A stretch of 64,000 nucleotides of DNA from contig DUSF01000037.1 of NCBI GenBank assembly GCA_012842745.1, positions 124,001 through 188,000 on the forward strand. Reading direction: 5' to 3'. A program made the translations under genes and the position numbers. Below, one piece after another: positions 1 to 6,782 of the stretch (the stretch's first letter is position 1; the number at the start of each line of letters is the position of its first letter). Source of the stretch: Bacillus sp. (in: firmicutes). GTDB taxonomy: Bacteria; Bacillota; Bacilli; Bacillales; Bacillaceae_J. The notes under the pieces were generated by a model. It had not been told where the DNA came from. It searched no databases and worked only from the letters and a program-made list of their open reading frames with translations.

Positions 1-98
1 TCATTTCATTCTGCGCCTCCACTCCTTAAATTCATGTGTCATTATATCACTTTTCACAAATTTACCATAATCGGCATGATACTCAAAGCCTAGTCACT

Positions 99-126
99 TT
101 TACACCAGACTGAATACTTTTATAGG
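99..126 (+). promoter_or_regulatory. possible sigma-A promoter of hsp20
   Basis: TTTACA at 99-104 and TATAGG at 121-126 are separated by 16 bases and lie just upstream of the hsp20 ribosome binding site at 137-143. No CIRCE-type inverted repeat is visible here. The -10 hexamer is imperfect, so the call is tentative. Confidence 0.3.
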
Positions 127-150
127 GAGAAAATGTAAAGGAGAATGTAT

Positions 151-573
151 ATGAACAAGAAAGAAGAAAATGAATTTTTGCCTGTCCTTAAAGATTTAAA
201 TAGTATTTTTAACCGTTTTTGGGATGAACCATTTGCTTCTTTTTTCCCGCAGCAGTTTCGAGTTGATTTATACGATATGGGGCAGAAAATAGTTGTTGAG
301 GCAGAGCTTCCAGGGTTTAGCCAAAACCAAATAAAAATCGAAGCGGTCCATGAAGGCTTAAAAATCATGGCAGATGATAGCCAAGAGCTGGAAACTATCG
401 ATGACAACAAAAAATACTTTAAAAAGGAAAGAAGCATTCGAAGACTGGAACGTATCATTCCACTGCCCTATGAAATTAGTGCGGACACAAAAGCTTATTA
501 TAAAAATGGCATCCTTGAAGTCCATATTCCAAAAAGGGAACGTAGAAAACAGCGCAATATTAGCATTGAATAA
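151..573 (+). CDS. Hsp20 / alpha-crystallin family small heat-shock protein
   Basis: ATP-independent holdase chaperone of the cytoplasm that keeps unfolding proteins soluble. The 140-residue product has a short N-terminal arm, an alpha-crystallin domain from about residue 35 to 130 (opening RVDLYDMG, with the VEAELPGF strand and a late GILEVHIPK strand), and a C-terminal ISI motif of the I-x-I type used for oligomer contacts. An ATG at 145 lies only one base from the AAAGGAG; the ATG at 151 has 7-base spacing and is preferred. Length and order match Bacillus sHsps such as YocM or CotM-like proteins. It is monocistronic, followed by a weak hairpin and then the oxidase operon. Confidence 0.9.
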   Translation: MNKKEENEFLPVLKDLNSIFNRFWDEPFASFFPQQFRVDLYDMGQKIVVEAELPGFSQNQIKIEAVHEGLKIMADDSQELETIDDNKKYFKKERSIRRLERIIPLPYEISADTKAYYKNGILEVHIPKRERRKQRNISIE

Positions 574-578
574 CCTAT

Positions 579-602
579 GAGGTGGGGGTAAAGCCCCTCC
601 TC
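579..602 (+). terminator. weak terminator-like hairpin after hsp20
   Basis: GAGGTGGGG at 579-587 pairs with CCCCTCCTC at 594-602 with one mismatch around a 6-base loop. It follows the hsp20 stop directly, but no T-tract follows, so it may only slow polymerase or protect the 3' end. Confidence 0.35.
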
Positions 603-662
603 CATCGTCCTGCATAAAATAGGAATTTTAACAAATAATAAGCTTACAGAAGGGGGAAGAAA

Positions 663-758
663 ATGTATAAAAATCACGAACGTATGCTAATCAAATTAAC
701 CTTTATTGTCGCCATAACAATGGGCATATCATTAATAAGATTCATGATTTCAGGATAA
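663..758 (+). CDS. 31-residue single-pass membrane peptide upstream of the oxidase genes
   Basis: ATG at 663 follows AGAAGGGGGAAGAAA, a strong ribosome binding site. The product is a short basic N terminus (MYKNHERMLIK) followed by one hydrophobic stretch of about 20 residues (LTFIVAITMGISLIRFMI). Its stop lies 13 bases before the cydA-like ATG, so it should be co-transcribed and perhaps translationally coupled. Small membrane peptides accompany cytochrome bd enzymes (CydX, CydS), which makes an accessory or assembly role likely. I do not recognise a named family, so function is inferred from position only. Confidence 0.6.
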   Translation: MYKNHERMLIKLTFIVAITMGISLIRFMISG

Positions 759-771
759 GGAGGATACATAG

Positions 772-2124
772 ATGGGAAATGAAGAATCAGTTTTTTTTAG
801 CAGGTTGCTTACAGAATTGACACTTTCCTTTCACATTATATATGCAACGATAGGTGTCGGTATTCCCCTTATGATATTAATTGCACAATGGATAGGCATT
901 AGAAAAAAGGATGAGCACTATATATTATTAGCGAGGCGATGGACACGGGGGTATGCGATTACGGTAGCTGTTGGAGTAGTAACTGGGACCGCCATCGGAT
1001 TGCAACTCTCTCTTCTCTGGCCAGAATTTATGGCACTTGGCGGTCAAATTATTGCTCTGCCTTTATTTATGGAGACATTTGCCTTTTTTATAGAAGCTAT
1101 ATTTTTAGGCATCTATTTATATACTTGGGACAGGTTTGAAAATCAAAAAAAGCATTTATTATTGCTCATCCCTGTCGCAATCGGAGCTTCTATTTCAGCT
1201 GTATTTATAACGATTGTCAATGCATTTATGAATTCACCGCAAGGGTTTGACTTCCAAAATGGACAATTAATAAATGTGAATCCAATTTTGGCTATGTTTA
1301 CACCATCAATGCCAACAAAAGTTGCCCATGTTCTAGGAACCGCCTATATGACAGCTGCTTTTGTACTTGCCTCCGTTGCTGCTTTTCGGATGTTAAGAGG
1401 GTCTGATCATGTTTATCACAAAAAAGCTCTTTTTTTAACGATGAAAATCGGCCTACTTTTTTCGATTACATCTGCGTTACTTGGAGATTTTTCCGGAAAA
1501 TATTTAGGCCACTATCAGCCAGAGAAATTAGCGGCTTTTGAATGGCATTTTAAAACAGAAGGAGCTGCTCCACTCCTTATGTATGGAACAATAGAGAACG
1601 GAGAAGTTAAAAACGCTATTAAAATTCCGTTTGCTCTTAGTATTTTAACAAATGGTTCACCTAGTGCTAGTGTGATGGGGCTTGAAGAATTTCCAAAAGA
1701 TGAAATTCCACCGCTATATATCCATTATTTATTTGATTTAATGGTAACGATTGGCATACTAATGATTATCATTTCATTCCTTTATGTAATTGGAGTAAAG
1801 AGAAAATGGAATATTATTTTAAAGAAGTGGTTTCAAAGGCTTATTGTGCTTGGTGGTCCCTTATCTATTTTAGCTATCGAGTTCGGATGGTGGCTAGATG
1901 AAGTCGGAAGACAGCCGTGGATTTTACGAGGTTATATGCGGACAAGAGACGCAGCTACAACTAGTGGACAAGTAGATCTTATGTTGTATTTGTTTGCTGC
2001 ACTGTACCTCGTTCTCGCAATTGGCAGTATGACTGTGTTATCCCGTATGTTTCGTACCTATCCGATAGAACAAGAATTAGCTGATCGAAACTTAAAAAGA
2101 AAAGGGGATTCATATGTTCTTTGA
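772..2124 (+). CDS. cydA: cytochrome bd-type (cyanide-insensitive) quinol oxidase subunit I, CydA/YthA-like
   Basis: Haem-bearing subunit of a membrane quinol oxidase that reduces O2 to water. The 450-residue multi-pass protein has the expected haem ligand His21 in TLSFHIIYA, His186 in KVAHVLG, and acidic residues Glu101 and Glu108 in METFAFFIEAIF. The region after GDFSGKYLG is short, so it has the short Q-loop of the Gram-positive/CIO group. GRQPWIL, typical of subunit I, is near residue 383. The start is ATG 772 with AAGGAGG 8 bases upstream. It overlaps cydB by 11 bases and heads the operon with cydB and cydS. It could equally be named ythA; haem content cannot be read from sequence. Confidence 0.9.
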   Translation: MGNEESVFFSRLLTELTLSFHIIYATIGVGIPLMILIAQWIGIRKKDEHYILLARRWTRGYAITVAVGVVTGTAIGLQLSLLWPEFMALGGQIIALPLFMETFAFFIEAIFLGIYLYTWDRFENQKKHLLLLIPVAIGASISAVFITIVNAFMNSPQGFDFQNGQLINVNPILAMFTPSMPTKVAHVLGTAYMTAAFVLASVAAFRMLRGSDHVYHKKALFLTMKIGLLFSITSALLGDFSGKYLGHYQPEKLAAFEWHFKTEGAAPLLMYGTIENGEVKNAIKIPFALSILTNGSPSASVMGLEEFPKDEIPPLYIHYLFDLMVTIGILMIIISFLYVIGVKRKWNIILKKWFQRLIVLGGPLSILAIEFGWWLDEVGRQPWILRGYMRTRDAATTSGQVDLMLYLFAALYLVLAIGSMTVLSRMFRTYPIEQELADRNLKRKGDSYVL

Positions 2125-3139
2125 AATATTAGGAATTACCGTTTTATGGATTTTCCTCTTTGGCTATGTAATGGTCGCTTCTATAGATTTTGGGGCAGGT
2201 TTCTTTAATGCATTTGGTATGTTAACTCATAAGGAGCATATTTTATCTCGCATAATTGAGCGATACTTAAATCCCGTTTGGGAAGTAACAAATGTTTTTT
2301 TAGTGTTCTTCTTTGTGGGGATTATCGGTTTTTTCCCAAAAACAGCTTATTATTATGGAACTTCCTTACTTGTGCCAGTAAGCATTAGTCTCATTTTATT
2401 AGCTATTCGGGGTTCGTATTACGCTTTTGCAATGTATGGTAAATTAAAACTAAAAATATTCACTTATTTGTATGGTCTCACTGGTTTATTTATTCCGGCC
2501 TCACTATCCATTGTTCTTACCATTTCCGAAGGGAAATTTGTATACTTGGAAGAGGCAGGACCAGTCCTAGAATATGGAGCTTTATTTAGGAGTCCTTTGA
2601 CTTGGAGTATTGTCGTCCTTAGCTTAGCAGCAGTATTATATATTTCGGCTGTATTTTTAACAAGGTATGCTCACAGAGCAAACGACAAAGCCGCTTTTGA
2701 AATACTACGAAAATACGCTCTATTTTGGGCATTTCCTTTACTTATTACATCAATTGGTATCATCGTGGAACTCCGAAACCACAACCAAGAACATTTTAAT
2801 AATTTAATGAATCTATGGTGGTTGTTTGGCCTATCATTTCTATTATTTGTCGGAACAGTTTACTTGATATGGAAAAGGCAATCGAGTGCAATAGCCTTTT
2901 GGTTGCTTGTCGGTCAATTTTTCTTAGCCTTTTTTGGATATGGTATCTCACATTTTCCATATTTGCTATATCCTTATCTTTCTATTTACGACAGTTTTAC
3001 CAATCACCAAATGGCTATCTCATTGGTCATTGTATTTGTTTTAGGATTAGGAGTTCTCGTTCCATCGCTATACCTTCTACTAAAGTTATTCTTGTTCAAC
3101 AAGAACTATATTGAAGGAAACAATAATGACTATGCATAA
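2114..3139 (+). CDS. cydB: cytochrome bd-type quinol oxidase subunit II, CydB/YthB-like
   Basis: Second, pseudo-symmetric membrane subunit of the quinol oxidase. The 341-residue product has about eight to nine hydrophobic segments and the family's N-terminal signature FGYVMVASIDFGAGFFNAFG. The ATG at 2114 lies inside the end of cydA, preceded by AAAGGGGATTC, so translation is coupled. The length agrees with CydB/YthB proteins. CydS follows 14 bases downstream. No transporter genes cydCD are nearby, as is common for YthAB-type oxidases. Confidence 0.9.
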   Translation: MFFEILGITVLWIFLFGYVMVASIDFGAGFFNAFGMLTHKEHILSRIIERYLNPVWEVTNVFLVFFFVGIIGFFPKTAYYYGTSLLVPVSISLILLAIRGSYYAFAMYGKLKLKIFTYLYGLTGLFIPASLSIVLTISEGKFVYLEEAGPVLEYGALFRSPLTWSIVVLSLAAVLYISAVFLTRYAHRANDKAAFEILRKYALFWAFPLLITSIGIIVELRNHNQEHFNNLMNLWWLFGLSFLLFVGTVYLIWKRQSSAIAFWLLVGQFFLAFFGYGISHFPYLLYPYLSIYDSFTNHQMAISLVIVFVLGLGVLVPSLYLLLKLFLFNKNYIEGNNNDYA

Positions 3140-3153
3140 GGAGACTATTGAAA

Positions 3154-3282
3154 ATGGACGAATTTTTAATTTTTTATGCGCCTTTTTTAGTCGTTATCGC
3201 ATCAATAGCATTAGCTTTTTGGACAGCGCAAGACGACCAAGCAGTTGCCGAAAGCCATAATAGGGGTCAGGCCCCTAAGTGA
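3154..3282 (+). CDS. cydS: CydS-like small subunit of the bd oxidase
   Basis: A 42-residue one-helix protein starting MDEFLIFYAPFLVV and continuing into a hydrophobic helix ending AFW. This matches the small CydS subunit known from the Geobacillus thermodenitrificans bd oxidase (pattern L-I-x-Y-A-P, V-V, A-F-W, then a charged end). CydS packs against CydA and closes an oxygen-access route in that enzyme. AAGGAG lies 10 bases before ATG 3154, and it directly follows cydB. The C-terminal tail (about residues 33-42) runs into a GGGGTCAGGCCCC palindrome, so the last residues may derive from a sequence added to the gene end. Confidence 0.75.
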   Translation: MDEFLIFYAPFLVVIASIALAFWTAQDDQAVAESHNRGQAPK

Positions 3283-3295
3283 TGAATTGGATATG

Positions 3296-3330
3296 AAAAG
3301 GTGCCAATCAACGCAATTTGGCACCTTTTT
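3296..3330. terminator. bidirectional terminator between cydABS and the SelW-like gene
   Basis: AAAAGGTGCCAA at 3296-3307 pairs with TTGGCACCTTTTT at 3318-3330. There is a T-tract on the plus strand and an A-tract on the left, so it can end both the rightward oxidase operon and the leftward selenoprotein gene. Confidence 0.85.
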
Positions 3331-3346
3331 ATCAGCTTATTTTCTT

Positions 3347-3583
3347 CTACATCTTTTCCATTTCCACAATAAATTCTTCTACATTCGGAAATTCGCCTGT
3401 TTCAAGCTTAGAATATCGTTTCTCTCCATTGACGGTTACTTCAAATACACCACCAGTACTAGGAATAAGTTCGAGAGAAGTAATCCTTCCTCTGAAATGG
3501 TTAAACAAACCCTCCGCGAAACTCGCGGCTTTTGGTGCGTAGTTTCACTGCATGCAAAATTCCACAGTAATTTTATAAGTCAT
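3347..3583 (-). CDS. SelW-like (Rdx family) selenoprotein with in-frame UGA (CxxU redox motif)
   Basis: Thioredoxin-fold redox protein of the SelT/SelW/SelH family. Reading the TGA at 3545-3547 as selenocysteine gives a 78-residue protein, the usual SelW length. It starts MTYKITVEFCMQU at ATG 3583, continues NYAPKAASFAEGL, and has the family features STGGVFEVTVNGE and GEFPNVEEF before TAG at 3347-3349. Cys10 and Sec13 form CxxU where most relatives have CxxC. AAAGGAGG lies 7 bases before the ATG. A stem-loop begins 16 bases after the UGA. The gene is divergent from selD with 155 bases between them. Ordinary ORF prediction cuts it at the TGA, leaving 12 codons. Its partner substrate is unknown. 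Confidence 0.9.
3514..3528 (-). promoter_or_regulatory. candidate bacterial SECIS hairpin of the SelW-like gene
   Basis: On the minus strand CCGCGA-GTT-TCGCGG forms a 6-bp GC-rich stem with a 3-base GUU loop, starting 16 bases after the UGA at 3547-3545 and lying within the coding sequence. Bacterial SECIS elements are short hairpins at about this distance with a G/GU in the apical loop, bound by the C-terminal domain of SelB. Confidence 0.7.
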
Positions 3584-3738
3584 CAAAATTCCTCCTTTAA
3601 TAAGGTCTTTTTTACAAATTATTTTAGTACAATCTTCATCAAAAAGTAAAACTTTCTGCCAAACAATTTGCGCGAAAAGTCTTTTTATTATAGATTCTAA
3701 GCAAGGTTATACTATACTATAAGTTGGAGGTGCATATT

Positions 3739-4785
3739 GTGGAAGATAAAATTCGCTTAACGGCTATGTCAACAAAAGCTGGCTGAGGCTGCAAAATCGG
3801 CCCTGCCGAATTGTCGCAAGTTTTGCGGCTATTACCTGAACGAGAACAAGATCCAAATCTATTAGTTGGAATAGATACATCTGATGATGCTGGGGTTTAC
3901 CGTGTATCCGAGGATTTAGCATTAATCCAAACAGTTGATTATTTTACACCGATTGTTGATGACCCTTATATGTTTGGACAGATTGCTGCGGCTAACGCCC
4001 TCAGTGATGTCTATGCAATGGGTGGTCAACCGAAAACAGTATTAAACATTGTTGGTTTTCCTGTCAAAAAGCTCGGAGCAGAGATGCTGGCTGAGATTTT
4101 AAAGGGTGCTGCTAATAAAGTGCAAGAAGCGGGAGCCATCATTGTTGGTGGACATTCGATTGATGACCAAGAGCCAAAGTTTGGAATGGCTGTCACTGGC
4201 TATGTTCATCCTAATAAATTTTACCGCAATGTTGGTGCTAGACCTGGGGATGCTTTAGTGTTAACTAAGCCGATTGGTGTGGGAATAATCACTACAGGCA
4301 TTAAGCGTGGTGTCGTAACACCAGAACAAGAAGCAGAGGTCATCGAAACAATGGCTACACTTAATAAAAAAGCCGCAGAAGCACTAGAGGGCTTTGAAGT
4401 CCATGCCGCAACCGATGTTACTGGATTTGGACTATTAGGGCATGCTTGTGAAATGGCTAAAGGCAGCAATGTTAGCATGACGATTACGTATGAGTCCGTC
4501 CCTGTTTTAGAAGGCACCGAAATGTTAGCAGAACAAGGCGTAATCCCTGGTGGCTCAAAGGCAAATTATGAGTGGTTAAAGGATGATGTTGAATATGCAA
4601 CATCTATTCCAGAAAGCAGTCACTATATTTTATGTGATGCGATAACATCTGGCGGACTGTTAATCAGCATGCCTAAAAAAGATGCGCAAAAATATGTTCA
4701 AAAACTTCACGAGCAAAATATTTCAGCTGCCCAAATTATCGGTGAAGTCAGCGATTTGAATAAGAAATCCTTATATGTAATATAA
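3739..4785 (+). CDS. selD: selenide, water dikinase (selenophosphate synthetase) with Sec in the active site
   Basis: SelD makes selenophosphate from selenide and ATP, the selenium donor for Sec-tRNA and for MnmH. A GTG start at 3739, 8 bases after GGAGG, reads through TGA 3784-3786 to give 348 residues with Lys13-Ala-Gly-Sec16-Gly-Cys18-Lys19, the catalytic loop in which Sec16 replaces the catalytic Cys of other SelDs. Ser/Asp-rich ATP-binding segments follow (GIDTSDDAGVY, IVGGHSIDDQEPKFG, ATDVTGFGLLGHA). Starting after the TGA (TTG 3811) would remove the active site. Two small hairpins follow the UGA. A perfect-arm terminator lies 13 bases downstream. Because SelD is a selenoprotein, its own synthesis depends on the pathway it feeds. 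Confidence 0.95.
3797..3827 (+). promoter_or_regulatory. candidate SECIS region of selD
   Basis: Two adjacent hairpins lie after the UGA (3784-3786). TCGGC-CCT-GCCGA (3797-3809) starts 10 bases on. CGCAA-GTT-TTGCG (3815-3827) starts 28 bases on and has the same GUU loop as the SelW-like hairpin. The second is the better SECIS candidate because of the loop; the first may shape the spacing. Confidence 0.55.
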
Positions 4786-4797
4786 GAGGAAAGCTAT

Positions 4798-4823
4798 AGT
4801 GCCCACTAAATGTAGTGGGCACT
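4798..4823. terminator. terminator after selD
   Basis: AGTGCCCACT at 4798-4807 and AGTGGGCACT at 4814-4823 form a perfect 10-bp stem with a 6-base loop, 13 bases after the selD stop. There is no long T-tract, but the convergent arrangement with lysR supports a terminator role for either strand. Confidence 0.65.
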
Positions 4824-4848
4824 AACCTCATTATGGAGCTAGGGGCCC

Positions 4849-5727
4849 CTAATAAGATTCTTCAATAAAACTTAAAAACGCAGAGATGAGCGACAAATTT
4901 TTATTTTCCATTAAACAAGAAAAATAAAAATGCCTTGTCACTTGAAAATCATCCAACGTAATTATTTTAACACGTCCGAACTTTTCGGCTCGTTCCGCCG
5001 CATACGATGATACAACCGTCACGCCAAGACCAGCCTCAACCGCCGCAATGACCGCCTCCGTACTGCCCAACTCACCGACAACCTTCATTTCTTCAAAAGA
5101 ATAACCAAGGGATTGAACCGTTTTCTCGAGCGATGACCTTGTGTCCGAATTTTCTTCCCGTAAAATCCATTCAACGTCAAATAAATCGCGAAACTCTTTT
5201 ATATCCTCCTCAAAAAAATCATTTGGTGCAATAATGCTTAACTTATCGCTAACAATTGGTTTTGAAAAAAGAATCGGCGCTCCTAATGGCTCACCAGTAA
5301 TCGCGACATCAACGGAACGATTCTTCAGCCAATCGACAACATCCTTGCTCCCAGAAATTTTCATACTAAAATCAACCTCAGGGCAGATTCCTTTAAAATT
5401 TTTAATAATTTTCGGAAGGAGATATTCAGAAGGGATTGTACTTGCTCCAATTACGAGTTTTCCAACTGGTTTTCCACCTAAAAATTGTGTCTCAAGCTCT
5501 TCCCACAGCTTTAAAATTTCTTTTATCCTCGTGTAAATAATTTCCCCTTGTGGTGTGAGCTGTACCCCTTCTCCTGTGCGCTTTACTAATTTTATTTTAA
5601 AATGCTCCTCAAGCGCCTGGATTCGCAATGAAATCGCTGGCTGGGAAACCGATAACTGCTTCGCTGCATCTTGAAAGCTTTTTAGTTGGACAACTTTTTC
5701 AAACGCTTTAAGATTGTTTAAATTCAT
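4849..5727 (-). CDS. LysR-family regulator of the selenium locus (selenium-metabolism-associated type)
   Basis: A 292-residue LysR-type regulator: winged HTH at about residues 1-62 (FQDAAKQLSVSQPAISLRIQ), then a type 2 periplasmic-binding-like effector domain (GKLVIGASTIPSEYLLP onward). It is the last gene of the minus-strand unit selB-glycosyltransferase-lysR, 20 bases after the glycosyltransferase, and is convergent with selD. A distinct LysR group is known that co-occurs with selD/selA/selB in Firmicutes; the location fits it. The effector domain also resembles CysL/YwfK regulators of sulfur assimilation, so an effector such as a sulfur or selenium metabolite is plausible. Targets could include the selD/selW divergent promoter region, but no operator was proven. 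Confidence 0.8.
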   Translation of the reverse strand: MNLNNLKAFEKVVQLKSFQDAAKQLSVSQPAISLRIQALEEHFKIKLVKRTGEGVQLTPQGEIIYTRIKEILKLWEELETQFLGGKPVGKLVIGASTIPSEYLLPKIIKNFKGICPEVDFSMKISGSKDVVDWLKNRSVDVAITGEPLGAPILFSKPIVSDKLSIIAPNDFFEEDIKEFRDLFDVEWILREENSDTRSSLEKTVQSLGYSFEEMKVVGELGSTEAVIAAVEAGLGVTVVSSYAAERAEKFGRVKIITLDDFQVTRHFYFSCLMENKNLSLISAFLSFIEESY

Positions 5728-5747
5728 AATTGATCACGACCTATTAT

Positions 5748-6779
5748 TTACATTTTTAAACATTCCTCATAAAGCTTTATAAATGCCTTTATTTCATCTT
5801 CAAAACAGTGCTGCGATTGAATGTGGTTCTTTGCATGGTGAATGATGCTTTTTCTTTGTTCTTCATCATGCATAACCGCTTCGATTTTTTGTGAAAATTC
5901 TACTCTCGTTTTAAAAAGAAAACCATTTATTCCATCTTGGATGATGCTTGCATTTCCTGGATTGTTACGAGCCAAAACGAGACAGTCCATATCCATCGCT
6001 TCTAATAATGCTGATGATTGCCCTTCGGATATAGACGTATTTAAAACAAAATCAGCCCATTTGTATAGTGATTTCATTTCTTCGATTGGAACATTTTCTA
6101 AAAAATGAAGCCAATTATATTTTCTCATATAGTGCTGCAGTGTTTCATAAATTTCTCCATCTAAAACCATTCCCGCAATCACGAATTGTAAATGAGGATA
6201 TTTCTTTTGCAAAGAAATAAGCTCTTCCATTAAATAAAAAATATCCTTTACTGCTCTTAACCCAGCTGGTAATAAAATAGCTGGGTCTCCTTTAATTAAA
6301 GGAAGCTGATTGTCCTGCTTTTCCTCATTTGATGGTGGAAACCAGACACTCTGTGGGATAACATGCAGCTTTAGATTCATATCGCTGTAGGCATTCCTTA
6401 GCTTTAGTTTAGCATCATTAGTAAAGACAGTAATGGCACTAGTCCTCTCTAAAAGACTTCGCATGTCCCCTCGATTCACATCGTTATCCAAATCATGGTT
6501 AACATCGGTACCCCCATTTGTCATGACAAATGGCTTATTTAACTCGAAATTTGTCTCTTTTAACCATTTAGAAAAGCGATAAAAATGAATAATATGGATT
6601 AAATCACAATGATCTGCAATCGTTTGTATTTCGTCATTCCATCTTTCCTCTTCATAAGCAAACACCGTGACATCAAAACCGTTTTGCTTTAGGCCTGCAG
6701 AAATTCGCTTAGCTGTTGTTGAATTCCCACGGTTTTCTTTAAAATACGGCGTTAGCAGTAAAATCTTTGTTGCTGACAA
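5748..6779 (-). CDS. GT4-family glycosyltransferase embedded in the selenium operon (SenB-like)
   Basis: A 343-residue GT-B fold retaining glycosyltransferase. The N-terminal domain has PYFKENRGNSTTAKRISAGL and GGTD (89-92). The nucleotide-sugar domain starts near residue 168 (LLPAGLRAVKD, 169-179) and holds the EX7E motif Glu252/Glu260 in SEGQSSALLEAM, then NNPGNASII. The start is TTG 6779, 3 bases after the selB stop, preceded by GTGGGTG; coupling to selB is likely. The layout (RGN near the N terminus, GGTD, LRxVKD, EG..S..LLEA, PGN) recalls SenB, which joins selenophosphate-derived selenium to a nucleotide sugar. That resemblance is from memory. A generic GT4 role in surface glycosylation cannot be excluded, but no other glycan gene is nearby. 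Confidence 0.75.
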   Translation of the reverse strand: MSATKILLLTPYFKENRGNSTTAKRISAGLKQNGFDVTVFAYEEERWNDEIQTIADHCDLIHIIHFYRFSKWLKETNFELNKPFVMTNGGTDVNHDLDNDVNRGDMRSLLERTSAITVFTNDAKLKLRNAYSDMNLKLHVIPQSVWFPPSNEEKQDNQLPLIKGDPAILLPAGLRAVKDIFYLMEELISLQKKYPHLQFVIAGMVLDGEIYETLQHYMRKYNWLHFLENVPIEEMKSLYKWADFVLNTSISEGQSSALLEAMDMDCLVLARNNPGNASIIQDGINGFLFKTRVEFSQKIEAVMHDEEQRKSIIHHAKNHIQSQHCFEDEIKAFIKLYEECLKM

Positions 6780-6782
6780 TCT

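Noticed and set aside
1-60. Start of a leftward gene at the window edge
   Set aside because: GGAGTGGAGG followed by ATG on the minus strand near bases 2-10 looks like a ribosome binding site and start, but only one or two codons are in the window, so no gene can be supported.
3245-3649. 134-residue plus-strand frame over the SelW-like gene
   Set aside because: It runs antisense to a clear Rdx-family gene, has no recognisable motif and no ribosome binding site.
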